Positions 1 through 8,616 of a DNA stretch of 64,000 bases are shown here, one piece after another. The DNA is from Glaciecola amylolytica. GTDB lineage: Bacteria; Bacteroidota; Bacteroidia; Flavobacteriales_D; Crocinitomicaceae. The translations under genes and the position numbers were made by a program. Under the pieces are notes generated by a model. It was given only the letters and a program-made list of their open reading frames with translations. It did not search any database and had not been told where the DNA came from. The stretch's first letter is position 1. Each line of letters begins with the position of its first letter. The stretch spans positions 2,046,001 through 2,110,000 of the forward strand of contig CP034120.1 of the NCBI GenBank assembly GCA_003856375.1. Direction: 5' to 3'.

Positions 1-1261
1 TGTCTTTGCGCGCCGTCTTCTGTTCATTACTTAGCTTCAACGCCGCAATCTTTTTTTCCTGCCCGATTTTGTTCAGCAATGCCTTTTTCTCATAGGCGTA
101 TTTCAATTCCTGCTGAGCCAGTACATTTTTCGCTTCTTCTTCGTTAAAAGCTTCTTTCTCCCGGATATACAATTCAAACATTTTCAAAGCCTGATCCGGC
201 TTCTTCATTGCTTTGTAGAGTTGATACAAATTGTCGTAACTCCTTTGCAGCATTCCCGAATCATGCGATTTCAAAGCTCTTTCCAATCCTTTCCGGGAAT
301 AAGACTCTGATTTCCCCAACATTCCTTTTTCCAGGTATAGCTCTCCCATGCTGAGTAGCAAACTTGTCGCGGAACGGTCTTCTGCCGCATAAAACAATCC
401 TTCTTCAAACAGCTTTAACGCTTCATCATAGTTTTTCTGATCGAGGTAAATGTCCCCAAGTTTGTTCGCATCAAAAGCCAAATGATTGGAAAAGCCGTTT
501 TCCTTTGCAATTTTCAAAGACTGGAAATAATAGTTTTTGGCTTCTTCCAAATTTTGTTTGTTATAATAGGCAAAACCGATGTTATGAAGGATCACTGCCA
601 TTTCAAACAGATCCTGCGTGGATTTCTCTTTGATTGAACGATACGTAATCAGTGCTTTTTTATAGTAATTGATTGCCTTCGAAAAATTGCCCTGATCCTC
701 ATAGACCTGCCCGATCGAAGAGTTTGTTGCCGCAACTCCAATAACATCACCGGTCAGTTCCTGATGCTTCAAAGCCTGAAAATAGCAGGTAATCGCATCT
801 TCATGCGCATTCATTTTTCGCAGAATGTTTCCTTTGTTTGTGACGGTAATCCAACGCTCTTCCTCCATTCCAAGGCGCTTGAACAGGCCGATAGCCTTAT
901 CGTAACAATAGAGAACCCGCTGACTGTTTTTGGCTGAGAATATTTCCGAAGCTTTGTCGCAATACCAATACGCTGCATACAAATAGTAGGTATTCCTCAA
1001 TTCAGCATTCAAATTCTTTTTCTTCAGATTCCGAAAAACGATTTTCCCCACAATTGTATTGTAATGCACACTGATCGAATCACCGGCTCTGGTATATCCA
1101 AGAATGGAACTGATGATTCCCAAACGGGTTGTATCGTGAATTTTAGTATCTGAGAGCAGGACTTTCAAAGAATCGATCTCCCTGTTCTGAGCATGCCCGT
1201 GAAATGACTGGAGAAGTAAAACGCAAAAAGTGAATGGATGGAGTTTTGCTAAGAGGGACAT
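1..1261 (-). CDS. TPR-repeat signalling protein, C-terminus cut by window edge
   Basis: About 420 codons are open from an ATG (complement of 1259-1261) to the window edge. The N-terminus is a signal peptide (hydrophobic LAKLHPFTFCVLLLQSFHG, ending near HAQN). It is followed by tetratricopeptide-type helices (for example INYYKKALITYRSIKEKS, EEAKNYYFQSLKIAKENG, DEALKLFEEGLFYA) up to about residue 370, then a charged, coiled-coil-like stretch (EKKALLNKIGQEKKIAAL). In Bacteroidota this layout normally continues into a transmembrane helix and a histidine kinase or a LuxR/LytTR output domain. That part lies outside the window, so the output type is unknown. The hybrid kinase at 13241-15847 has the same N-terminal design. 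The gene is transcribed away from the 1899-8536 cluster, with 637 bases between them. Confidence 0.8.
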   Translation of the reverse strand, partial: MSLLAKLHPFTFCVLLLQSFHGHAQNREIDSLKVLLSDTKIHDTTRLGIISSILGYTRAGDSISVHYNTIVGKIVFRNLKKKNLNAELRNTYYLYAAYWYCDKASEIFSAKNSQRVLYCYDKAIGLFKRLGMEEERWITVTNKGNILRKMNAHEDAITCYFQALKHQELTGDVIGVAATNSSIGQVYEDQGNFSKAINYYKKALITYRSIKEKSTQDLFEMAVILHNIGFAYYNKQNLEEAKNYYFQSLKIAKENGFSNHLAFDANKLGDIYLDQKNYDEALKLFEEGLFYAAEDRSATSLLLSMGELYLEKGMLGKSESYSRKGLERALKSHDSGMLQRSYDNLYQLYKAMKKPDQALKMFELYIREKEAFNEEEAKNVLAQQELKYAYEKKALLNKIGQEKKIAALKLSNEQKTARKD

Positions 1262-1462
1262 GCGCCTGGTTTAATCATTTTCTTCAAGTAAACAAAAATA
1301 GCAAAGTTCTGTAGAAAGCCAAAAGAAAGTCAGTCCGAACCCTAAGCACAACTATTTATTAATGTTCTATTGACTTGTCCGAGAATTTAGTTCATGATTT
1401 CTCAGGCAAAATGGTTTTCAAACACTAATCTTTCAGATAAAAACACATGATGTAAAACCCCG

Positions 1463-1550
1463 CAAATGCACAGATAAATACTCGCCTACCGGACTCGCTG
1501 GCTGGGTCGTAGCGACTGGTAAGCGCCACCAATACCTGTGCATCTGTAGA
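1463..1550. repeat. Dispersed hairpin repeat, copy A
   Basis: The outer arms ATGCACA (1466-1472) and TGTGCAT (1537-1543) are inverted. Inside lies a second imperfect hairpin: CGCCTACCGGACTCGCT pairs with AGCGACTGGTAAGCG. Very similar sequence occurs at 32974-33070, and a rearranged relative at 45652-45785. It is not coding in any convincing frame. Confidence 0.65.
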
Positions 1551-1735
1551 AAAAATCACCAGAATCTTTGTACAAGCCGATTCTATACAATACGTGATCA
1601 GACACTGTTCGATTGAAGTCATTTTTTTTTCGGAAAACCACATTAAAAAACCAGTATTTATACCCTAGTTTTTGTTTGGAATCTTTTATATTTTCGCCCT
1701 GAAAACTTTCTATTATTCGCTAAAACGACACTACT

Positions 1736-1885
1736 ATGCTATTCACTGAAACCCGTTGTTACGGACAATCCACTTACCATTCATCAAGGATTGCCCGCAT
1801 AACCAACCCATTTGCAACAAAACATGTGACCGGTCATTTTTCAAATTGTCCGGATCAACCAGCTATTCATATACCATTTATTTAA
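1736..1885 (+). CDS. Possible 49-residue small ORF upstream of the quinoprotein cluster
   Basis: An ATG-to-TAA frame of 49 codons ends 13 bases before the ferritin-like gene start. It begins MLFTETRCYGQ and contains two cysteines (residue 8 and in SNCPDQP). There is no signal peptide and no tryptophan. A partial TAnnTTTG-like element (TATTTTCG, 1689-1696) lies about 40 bases upstream. Small cysteine-containing proteins beside SPASM radical SAM genes can be substrates, which is why it is listed. However, a 49-codon open frame is not improbable by chance, and nothing beyond position and open frame supports it. It may simply be leader DNA. Confidence 0.2.
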   Translation: MLFTETRCYGQSTYHSSRIARITNPFATKHVTGHFSNCPDQPAIHIPFI

Positions 1886-1898
1886 CCGTCCGGCAACT

Positions 1899-3368
1899 AT
1901 GAACTACACAAAAAGAGACCGCTTTATTGCTCCGATCCTTGAATGGGCAAAAGCAAACAAGGAAGCAGAAGTACTTGAATTAGGTTTATTAAAATCAGGT
2001 AAATCTGCTTTAAAAGGTGTTGAAGCACCCGAGAATAAATTTGTTATTCCCGATGAATTCAACGGAAAAGACTACATCAGTATGCTGCTACACGTAGATG
2101 CAGAAATTGAACACGGATTGATGCTGCAGTATTTGTATGCTGCTTACAGCATTGGAAATCCGGATTTATCTGAAAAACACCAGCAAACTGTTTCCACCTG
2201 GAAAAACATCATTACCGGGATTGCAAAAGAGGAAATGGGACATTTTATTTCCGTGCAGAATGTATTGAAAGTGATTGGAGCTCCATTAAACTTCGGGCGC
2301 GAAAGTTATCCCTGGGACATTCCTTTCTATCCTTTTCCTTTTGCACTGGAAAAATTCTCATTGAATTCGCTGGCAAAATATGTGTATGCAGAAGCTCCTC
2401 AAAGCTGGCTGGATTCGGATGATCCCATTGCAAAGGAAGTCATCACCCTGGTTAAAGCTTCCACTTCCGATCCGCACACCGTTGGAGCATTGTTTAAGAT
2501 TTTGCTCCAGTTAATTCAAGATCCGAATGTGATTTCCGATGAAACATTTATGGCCAATACTTATCCGTTTCAGGCGAAATTCGATGAATGGGGACGTGGT
2601 TATGTTGGCGGGCAACGAGGTTCTGCCGGAGCGGGTGTTTACGGAAAAAGTCCGGATGTGCTGGTTGCTCCTTTGATGTGCCGCGACGATGCTTACAATG
2701 CGCTGAATGAAATTGCAGAGCAAGGTGAAGGAGAAGATGTGGATACAAAAACACCTTCCCATTTCGAGCGCTTTCTTTTCATTTTCAAGGAATACAAACT
2801 CTTACTGAAAGAAACAAAAGGAACTTTCGATCCTTCGCGGAACGTTGCAACCAATCCGTATATTTCTTCTGAAGCGGATGCCGATACCAGTTCTTCGTCT
2901 AACGAACCCGCATTGGAACTTGAAGCCGACGCTATTACCAGACCTGAAACGATTCTTTGGTGTAAACTTGCTGATATCCGGTACCGTTTGCTGCTCAATT
3001 TCTTAAATCACAGCTTTGCATTGGACGATGGCCTGAACCAATCCGGAGCTTACACACCGCGGGGAATGGTGATCAATTCCACCTTCGGAGAAATGTACAA
3101 CCTGCGCAGCCTGTCTACGATCGTTGTACAAAAACCAATCTCAGAAGGAAGTACCATCATGGCCGGACCGCCGTTTACTGCTCCTTACACATTCGATCTT
3201 CCGATTGGAGAATTAAACCGGTGGAATGCACACAAAGATCTGATTATTGCTTCCGGAAAGATCATTGAAGATCTGAAAAAATACAAGAAGCAAGCAGACC
3301 TTCAATTCCTGAATGCTCTTCAGGAAACGGATCAGCAATTACTTCAAAGTATCGAAAACCTTCAGTAA
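1899..3368 (+). CDS. VioB-type ferritin-like domain protein
   Basis: 489 residues. The region around residues 60-135 matches the ferritin-like domain of VioB, the iminophenylpyruvate dimer synthase of violacein synthesis. A helix with E71 followed by LMLQYLYAAYSIG is followed by AKEEMGHFISVQNVL, giving an EExxH pair (E111/E112, H115). These residues would be ligands of a metal site. Only the ferritin-like part of VioB is represented: the family's large N-terminal region is absent and the 998-residue length is halved. There is no signal peptide, so a cytoplasmic location is likely. It is the first gene of a same-strand run, with 36 bases to the LodA-like gene, so it probably works on or with that protein. 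Its reaction is unknown. It could be a catalytic partner, an oxygenase acting on the LodA-like protein or its substrate, or a structural subunit. Confidence 0.75.
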   Translation: MNYTKRDRFIAPILEWAKANKEAEVLELGLLKSGKSALKGVEAPENKFVIPDEFNGKDYISMLLHVDAEIEHGLMLQYLYAAYSIGNPDLSEKHQQTVSTWKNIITGIAKEEMGHFISVQNVLKVIGAPLNFGRESYPWDIPFYPFPFALEKFSLNSLAKYVYAEAPQSWLDSDDPIAKEVITLVKASTSDPHTVGALFKILLQLIQDPNVISDETFMANTYPFQAKFDEWGRGYVGGQRGSAGAGVYGKSPDVLVAPLMCRDDAYNALNEIAEQGEGEDVDTKTPSHFERFLFIFKEYKLLLKETKGTFDPSRNVATNPYISSEADADTSSSSNEPALELEADAITRPETILWCKLADIRYRLLLNFLNHSFALDDGLNQSGAYTPRGMVINSTFGEMYNLRSLSTIVVQKPISEGSTIMAGPPFTAPYTFDLPIGELNRWNAHKDLIIASGKIIEDLKKYKKQADLQFLNALQETDQQLLQSIENLQ

Positions 3369-3404
3369 AAAGCATTCGATTGATACTGACTTAAAATATT
3401 CAAG

Positions 3405-5648
3405 ATGAAAATTATAGAACTTCGCATATTACCTCCTATCGCAATCGGCCGCTTAGGAGAATCAGACAAACCTTTGGCTGCATACGATTTGGAATTGTCT
3501 AAAAACAAGCCCTTGGATTTCAGAACGATTGTTCCTGAAAAGACCTTTGAGGTAGATCCCAAAACAGGAATCATCAAGGCCATCAAACCAACGAAAGTGA
3601 TTTTTAAAAAGGCTAAATCCATTGATGACAAGTCAGGAAAAGTTCTTCCTGTGGCGCCTTTCCTGGAAGTATTTGCACTTACGGATAAAAGTCCGGATTT
3701 GTTGGTTCCTTTAACGCTGTCATTGCTGAAAGAAGCCGGATTAGGTCTGGAAGATCTCCGTTGGGATGTGGAGGTTGGAAACATGAAAATGTTTCGCAGA
3801 ACCAGTGATGAAAAAGACAAAATCATCGCGAAATTATCCGGGATCAAATCACACGAAGCGATGCCTTTACTGGGGGAATGTGACAATTTCGTTCAGGGAA
3901 AAAAACTGCCATTGGGAACCATCCAGTTTATTCAGCCTAATGCTGAATTTCCTGAGATTCGTCTGCGTTACACTCCAGGAGGAGGTCGTGTTTACGGAAC
4001 CAGTCTGGAAAGAGAAACAGCTCCGGGAACGTATGAAAAAGATCCGGTAATCGATTCAAAAGATAAAATCATCTACAAAAAAGAAGGAAAATGGTTAGGT
4101 TACAAAGAATCTGCTACTTCTCTTCCCTATTATACCAATCCGGCTCAGCTTTTCGCGGGCTACAACCTGGAAGACGGTACACGCGTGAGTTGGGGATATA
4201 TCGACGATGAATGTGACGGACATGTGAAAGTGAGCCTGAAATTATCGAAAACAAAAACACTCACGGCGAAAGCACATATCAGCGCAGGCCCGCCCGCATA
4301 TGCTCCAGACACATTACCCATCAGAGTAGTTTCCGATGAGTTGGAACAGATTTTTCTGGGCACTGATATTGACGGAACAGTGGATATTGAAGAAGCGGAA
4401 GACATTATCCGCAGAGCTTTTGAAACGATCCGGATCATGAATACAGCCATCATGAACGGAAACAGCTACGAAGGCAAATTCAATACTGCCAGTACGATGG
4501 TTCGGCAAAACACGAATGATTTTGGCCGTTTGTATGAACCAATCATGGCTACATCACTGGTAGACAATTATGCATTGCGTGTATTGCATGAACGCGTGTT
4601 CAACGGATTGAGCGCAGGTGCTTCTCCCTGGTTTGCCGATTTATTGCGCAGACCGGATGAAATCGGAGACCTTTCAAGCAGCGGATTGCGTAAAATGCCT
4701 GCTTTGATGCGTGGTGCCGATGGCCGCTCATTGACCTTTACTTACAGACAAATCAATAAGATTATCAAAGCGGCTGCTCAGATCATGTTCGCGAAAACCA
4801 ATCCGAACAACCTGCCGGAATCGTACGGATCTCCAATGATTCCGTCCAACAAAACAGCGCAGCTTCACTACCGTGCTGAAGGAAACCCGTATTCGACTGT
4901 TGCCCGCTCTGCGATCTCCAATTGTTTTCCGGGTCTGGAATTCGATTTCAGAAACCTGTGGAGAAGAGCTTTCAAAGGCTTGGTACTACTCGAAAGCAAC
5001 AATTATGTGGTCGACGCAACGGAACCTGCATTGAAAAAACTGATCGGACACCGGTTGGTTGCCATTGACGGAAAAGCCACCATGGTTTCTACAAGCGGGC
5101 CTGTTTTTCCGGATGGAGACAGTCAACCCTTGATTACTACTGCCAATCCGAACGGAGTTTCATTTATGGAATGGTCCAATTCGATGGTAGAAGTGCTTCA
5201 AAAGCAAGGACAGGAAGTTGTTTGTCATTTTACGGCAGATAAATCCCCGACTGAGGTCATGGTTGATCTGAAAGAATTAAAAGACAAAAAGAAATACATC
5301 GCCGTTAAGCTGAAAGTCAACGAACTTTTCGACGGGAACAGCGCAGCATTTTCCGACGAAATCCTGAAACCGGGTGAATTAACACAAAGTTTGTGTGCTC
5401 CCTGGCAAAACGATTACCGCGAATGCTCTTGCTATTACTGGGCTGCAAGCAGACCCGATTATGTAAACGTGGTTCCGGATGAAAATGGCTTGAGTACAGG
5501 TGATAACTGGATGGCCAAGAAACGAACCGGAAAATACATTCCCGATAACTGGTCCGACAGCCGAATGCAAACATATGACGATTTGTTTGAAAACTGGCAG
5601 GGAGAACTCAGTTTCATTATCAAAGGAAATGACGCACTCGAGAGCTAA
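3405..5648 (+). CDS. LodA/GoxA-like cysteine-tryptophylquinone oxidase
   Basis: 747 residues, close to LodA (L-lysine epsilon-oxidase) in length. The N-terminus (ELRILPPIAIGRLGES) fits the LodA N-terminal pattern. The C-terminal part has the family landmarks in order: a cysteine before FPGLEFD (C507), then PGELT, PWQNDY with W667, and WAASRPDYVNV. In LodA/GoxA a Cys and a Trp at the corresponding places form the CTQ cofactor that oxidises primary amines of amino acids, releasing H2O2 and ammonia. Here the two residues are 160 apart, wider than I recall for LodA, because of an insertion of roughly 95 residues. Additional cysteines cluster just after the Trp (ECSCYYW). There is no signal peptide; LodA-type proteins also lack a classical one. 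The next two genes are plausible cofactor-maturation enzymes. Substrate cannot be read from sequence. Family assignment is from remembered motifs and was not searched. Confidence 0.75.
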   Translation: MKIIELRILPPIAIGRLGESDKPLAAYDLELSKNKPLDFRTIVPEKTFEVDPKTGIIKAIKPTKVIFKKAKSIDDKSGKVLPVAPFLEVFALTDKSPDLLVPLTLSLLKEAGLGLEDLRWDVEVGNMKMFRRTSDEKDKIIAKLSGIKSHEAMPLLGECDNFVQGKKLPLGTIQFIQPNAEFPEIRLRYTPGGGRVYGTSLERETAPGTYEKDPVIDSKDKIIYKKEGKWLGYKESATSLPYYTNPAQLFAGYNLEDGTRVSWGYIDDECDGHVKVSLKLSKTKTLTAKAHISAGPPAYAPDTLPIRVVSDELEQIFLGTDIDGTVDIEEAEDIIRRAFETIRIMNTAIMNGNSYEGKFNTASTMVRQNTNDFGRLYEPIMATSLVDNYALRVLHERVFNGLSAGASPWFADLLRRPDEIGDLSSSGLRKMPALMRGADGRSLTFTYRQINKIIKAAAQIMFAKTNPNNLPESYGSPMIPSNKTAQLHYRAEGNPYSTVARSAISNCFPGLEFDFRNLWRRAFKGLVLLESNNYVVDATEPALKKLIGHRLVAIDGKATMVSTSGPVFPDGDSQPLITTANPNGVSFMEWSNSMVEVLQKQGQEVVCHFTADKSPTEVMVDLKELKDKKKYIAVKLKVNELFDGNSAAFSDEILKPGELTQSLCAPWQNDYRECSCYYWAASRPDYVNVVPDENGLSTGDNWMAKKRTGKYIPDNWSDSRMQTYDDLFENWQGELSFIIKGNDALES

Positions 5649-5675
5649 AAATTGACATCAACTAATGAAAACAGA

Positions 5676-7055
5676 ATGAATCTTTCTAAAGAGTCAACAA
5701 ATTATAATACAGATCAAATAGCGGGAATACTGGCCGGTGTTGTGATGCAGCAATCCAAACCGGTTTCGCCGGTGGCACATCTCATCAAGAGTCTCCATAC
5801 GACCCAATTGTTTCTTCCAAACGGAAGCCGCTTGTATTCCATCAATCAGGCTGTTGAAGAGCGCATTTCAAACCTCATCCACACACACGATGAAGCCGCT
5901 TTGCAGGAAGAATTGATTTTGCTTGGACTGGACGCTCCTACATATATCGACGATCAGCCACTGGAAAGCCCACCGCTTTATGCGCTGTCGCTTGCCATTG
6001 CGCAAAAATGCAATATGGGCTGCACATATTGTTATGCCAATCAGGGAGATTTTGGAGGACCATCGAAGAACATGTCTATCGAGTCGGCATTCAAAGCCAT
6101 TGATTTGCTGCTGAAAGATTGTCCGGAAGACGGAACCGTGCAATTGACTTTTTTAGGAGGCGAGCCTCTGATCAATCGAAAAGCAATCCGGGAGTCGGTT
6201 TCATATGCCGAAATGAAAGCGCGGGAAAAGAATATAAAAGTCCGCTATTCGATCACAACCAACGGTACTTTGCTCACGGAAGAAGACGCTGTTTTTTTCG
6301 AAACGTATGGATTTGCTGTTACCATTAGTTTAGATGGATTGAAGGAAGCCCATGATGCTCAGCGCCCTATGAAAGGTGGTAAAGGAAGTTTTGACCGCGT
6401 GATGCAGAATATTCGCCCGTTGTTAGCGATTCAGAAAAACATGCAGGTTTCTGCACGGGTAACTGTAACACCTGAAAACACCAATCTCGCCGAAGCACTG
6501 GACGAATTTATCCGGATGGGATTCCACAGCGTTGGTTTCTCTCCGCTGCTTCGTTCAAGTAACGGACAAGGAGAAATGACTCCCGAAAGTTTGGCGGTCA
6601 TGCTTGAAAATATGATTGCCTGCGGATTGAATTTTGAAAAAAATGTATTGGCCGGAAATCGATACCCTTTCTTAAACATGGTAAACGCCATGAAAGAAAT
6701 TTCAAAAGGAACGCATCGGCCCTATCCTTGCGGCGCAGGTGCAGGATACATGGGAGTTTCCGCCGACGAAGAATTATTTGCCTGTCACCGCTTCGTAAAT
6801 GAAGAAGCCGGCTATATGGGCGACTTAAATACAGGAATTAATCCTGAGAAGCAAAACAACTGGCTTTCAACACGCCATGTTCACAAACAAGATCCGTGTT
6901 CTCAGTGTTGGGCGCGTTACTTATGCAGCGGCGGCTGTCATCACGAAGTCATAGAAAAAGGACGACCGGCTTGTGATTATATCCGCTCGTGGCTGACCTA
7001 CTCGATTCAGGCTCATGAACGTTTGGCTCGCTTAAAACCCGACTGGTTTAATTGA
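5676..7055 (+). CDS. QhpD-like radical SAM/SPASM maturase
   Basis: 459 residues from ATG 5676; an in-frame TTG at 5652 would add eight. The radical SAM cluster motif is CNMGCTYC (C112, C116, C119). GGEP follows, and the C-terminal SPASM cysteines fit the family spacing: C352, C370, C408-x2-C411-x5-C417-x3-C421 and C433, for two auxiliary Fe-S clusters. The C-terminal phrases RPYPCGAGAGYMGVSAD, CHRFVNEEAG and CWARYLCSGGCHHEV are those I associate with the maturase of quinohemoprotein amine dehydrogenase. That enzyme installs thioether cross-links between Cys and Asp/Glu in the small catalytic subunit. No such subunit is encoded here; the adjacent LodA-like protein is the obvious substrate candidate. 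The N-terminal ~100 residues precede the barrel and may bind the substrate. The gap to the upstream stop is 27 bases, and the end lies 5 bases before the next ATG. Confidence 0.85.
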   Translation: MNLSKESTNYNTDQIAGILAGVVMQQSKPVSPVAHLIKSLHTTQLFLPNGSRLYSINQAVEERISNLIHTHDEAALQEELILLGLDAPTYIDDQPLESPPLYALSLAIAQKCNMGCTYCYANQGDFGGPSKNMSIESAFKAIDLLLKDCPEDGTVQLTFLGGEPLINRKAIRESVSYAEMKAREKNIKVRYSITTNGTLLTEEDAVFFETYGFAVTISLDGLKEAHDAQRPMKGGKGSFDRVMQNIRPLLAIQKNMQVSARVTVTPENTNLAEALDEFIRMGFHSVGFSPLLRSSNGQGEMTPESLAVMLENMIACGLNFEKNVLAGNRYPFLNMVNAMKEISKGTHRPYPCGAGAGYMGVSADEELFACHRFVNEEAGYMGDLNTGINPEKQNNWLSTRHVHKQDPCSQCWARYLCSGGCHHEVIEKGRPACDYIRSWLTYSIQAHERLARLKPDWFN

Positions 7056-7060
7056 CAGAC

Positions 7061-8536
7061 ATGAAATTGTTTCCTGAAAAATTGCATGTATGCATTCTCG
7101 GAGCCGGGCCTGCAGGATTGTGTGCAGCTTTGCGCTTACTGGAAATGGGACATACGGTCGGAATGATCGAATCGGAAATATTTCCCCGACAGCAGATCGG
7201 GGAATCTCTTTCACCCACCGTCCGGAATATTTTCGCTTATCTGAATGCTGAACATTTACTGAACCACGAGGGATTTCTACACGATTTACCTTCCAACGTT
7301 ATTTGGGAAAATAAGGGAACTGTTCAGCAGCAGCTCAAAAACCGGCCGGAGAATATTGTCGTCGACAGAAGTATTCTTGATCAGGAATTATTGCAACTAG
7401 CTGTAAGCAGAGGATTACATCTCTTACAACCTGCAAAATTAAAGGAGTTTCACCGCACGGAAGAAGGCTGGAAACTGGAAGTTCTTTCGGAAGAGAAAAC
7501 GGTTTCGATCCAAACGCTTGTTTTACTGGATGCCCGCGGGCGAAAAGGAACACTGGCTCAGGAACGTTTATCCGTTTCACCGCCATCCGTTGCAATCTGG
7601 TCGCACATCAACGCGGATCTGATGCCGGAAGAAACATTTGTTGAAGCCATTCGCGAAGGCTGGTTCTGGGGAGCAAAAGTTCCGGGAAACCGCTATCGCA
7701 TCATGGCTTTTACGGATGGAAAAACCATCCGACAGCATAACGGGAGGTCTCTGTCGGAATTAGCTAAAAACACCCGTTTTTTCAGTTCAATTGCCAAGCA
7801 TTTGGAAACTTCTCCGTTAGAAACGTGTTCCGTGACTTCATTTGTAAATCAGAATCCCTGGAACGAGCAATTGATCAAGTTGGGGGAAGCCGCTTTCACA
7901 CTCGACCCGTTGTCTTCAAACGGTGTTGAAAAAGCCATGCGCTTTTCACTGCAAGCTGCCATTGCCGTAAACACGTTCTTAAAAAATCCGGAATCATCAA
8001 ATGCGAAGGATTTCTATGAGGAAAAACTCATCGAATCTGTCAGTAATCATGGTCATTGGACAGCTTCATTTTATCAGACAGCATGGCCGTATCAGGACAA
8101 TGCCCCGTTTTGGAAAAGTAAATCGGAGCTTCATCTTTCAATTCCTGCAAATTCTTCTGAATTCCTGCAAAAATTACAGCAAGGATTCAATTCACCTCCG
8201 CCCTTTCCTTCTCATAAAGCGCCTGTTTCGATTCCTGTAGATTTGGTATTGAATCAAATCCGACACAGTAAAATCAGTCCTTCACCGTTGATTACTTTCA
8301 AAGAAGTATTTGCGGTCAATCACGATGTTGTTGAAGTCATTCAGGCTGTTTGCCACCCGGAATTGGAGCGGCCTGTCGGATACCTGGAACAGCTGCATTT
8401 GCCATTATTGCTGCAGGAAATCAATGGGCAAACGATTGAAACAGCAATCGAACTGGTGAACAGACAATTCCCCCTTGAAAAAGCAAAAAAGATCATTTTT
8501 CATTTGTGGCAAAACCAGCTGATTGTTCTCAATTGA
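7061..8536 (+). CDS. FAD-dependent monooxygenase, LodB/QhpG/tryptophan-halogenase type
   Basis: 491 residues from ATG 7061. An overlapping TTG at 7052 is in frame but would overlap the radical SAM gene. The dinucleotide motif GAGPAG (residues 14-19) is followed by ESEIFPRQQIGESLSP, the second FAD-contacting stretch typical of flavin monooxygenases of the tryptophan-halogenase/geranylgeranyl-reductase group. Later DPLSSNGVEKAM resembles the GD-type FAD site. LodB is required to make CTQ in LodA, and QhpG hydroxylates the Trp in QHNDH, so a role in Trp oxygenation of the neighbouring oxidase is a strong contextual inference. The last ~85 residues extend beyond the flavoprotein core. They include LLLQEINGQTIETAIELV and end KAKKIIFHLWQNQLIVLN, resembling a PqqD/RRE-like winged-helix peptide-binding module. 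A terminator follows directly. Confidence 0.8.
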   Translation: MKLFPEKLHVCILGAGPAGLCAALRLLEMGHTVGMIESEIFPRQQIGESLSPTVRNIFAYLNAEHLLNHEGFLHDLPSNVIWENKGTVQQQLKNRPENIVVDRSILDQELLQLAVSRGLHLLQPAKLKEFHRTEEGWKLEVLSEEKTVSIQTLVLLDARGRKGTLAQERLSVSPPSVAIWSHINADLMPEETFVEAIREGWFWGAKVPGNRYRIMAFTDGKTIRQHNGRSLSELAKNTRFFSSIAKHLETSPLETCSVTSFVNQNPWNEQLIKLGEAAFTLDPLSSNGVEKAMRFSLQAAIAVNTFLKNPESSNAKDFYEEKLIESVSNHGHWTASFYQTAWPYQDNAPFWKSKSELHLSIPANSSEFLQKLQQGFNSPPPFPSHKAPVSIPVDLVLNQIRHSKISPSPLITFKEVFAVNHDVVEVIQAVCHPELERPVGYLEQLHLPLLLQEINGQTIETAIELVNRQFPLEKAKKIIFHLWQNQLIVLN

Positions 8537-8561
8537 GCTACATGGTATTTCCCTATAAAAC

Positions 8562-8593
8562 AAAAGCCCCGACGGATAAATGTCGGGGCTTTT
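8562..8593. terminator. Bidirectional terminator between convergent genes
   Basis: A perfect 12-bp stem (AAAAGCCCCGAC, 8562-8573, with GTCGGGGCTTTT, 8582-8593) and an 8-base loop, with A and T runs on either side. It sits between the FAD monooxygenase (+) and the T9SS repeat protein (-), so it can end both transcripts. Confidence 0.9.
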
Positions 8594-8616
8594 TTGTAGT
8601 AACAGGGGCTTTAGTT

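Noticed and set aside
1425-1643. Open frame on the minus strand through repeat copy A
   Set aside because: It is made by the repeat element and T runs; no conserved features.
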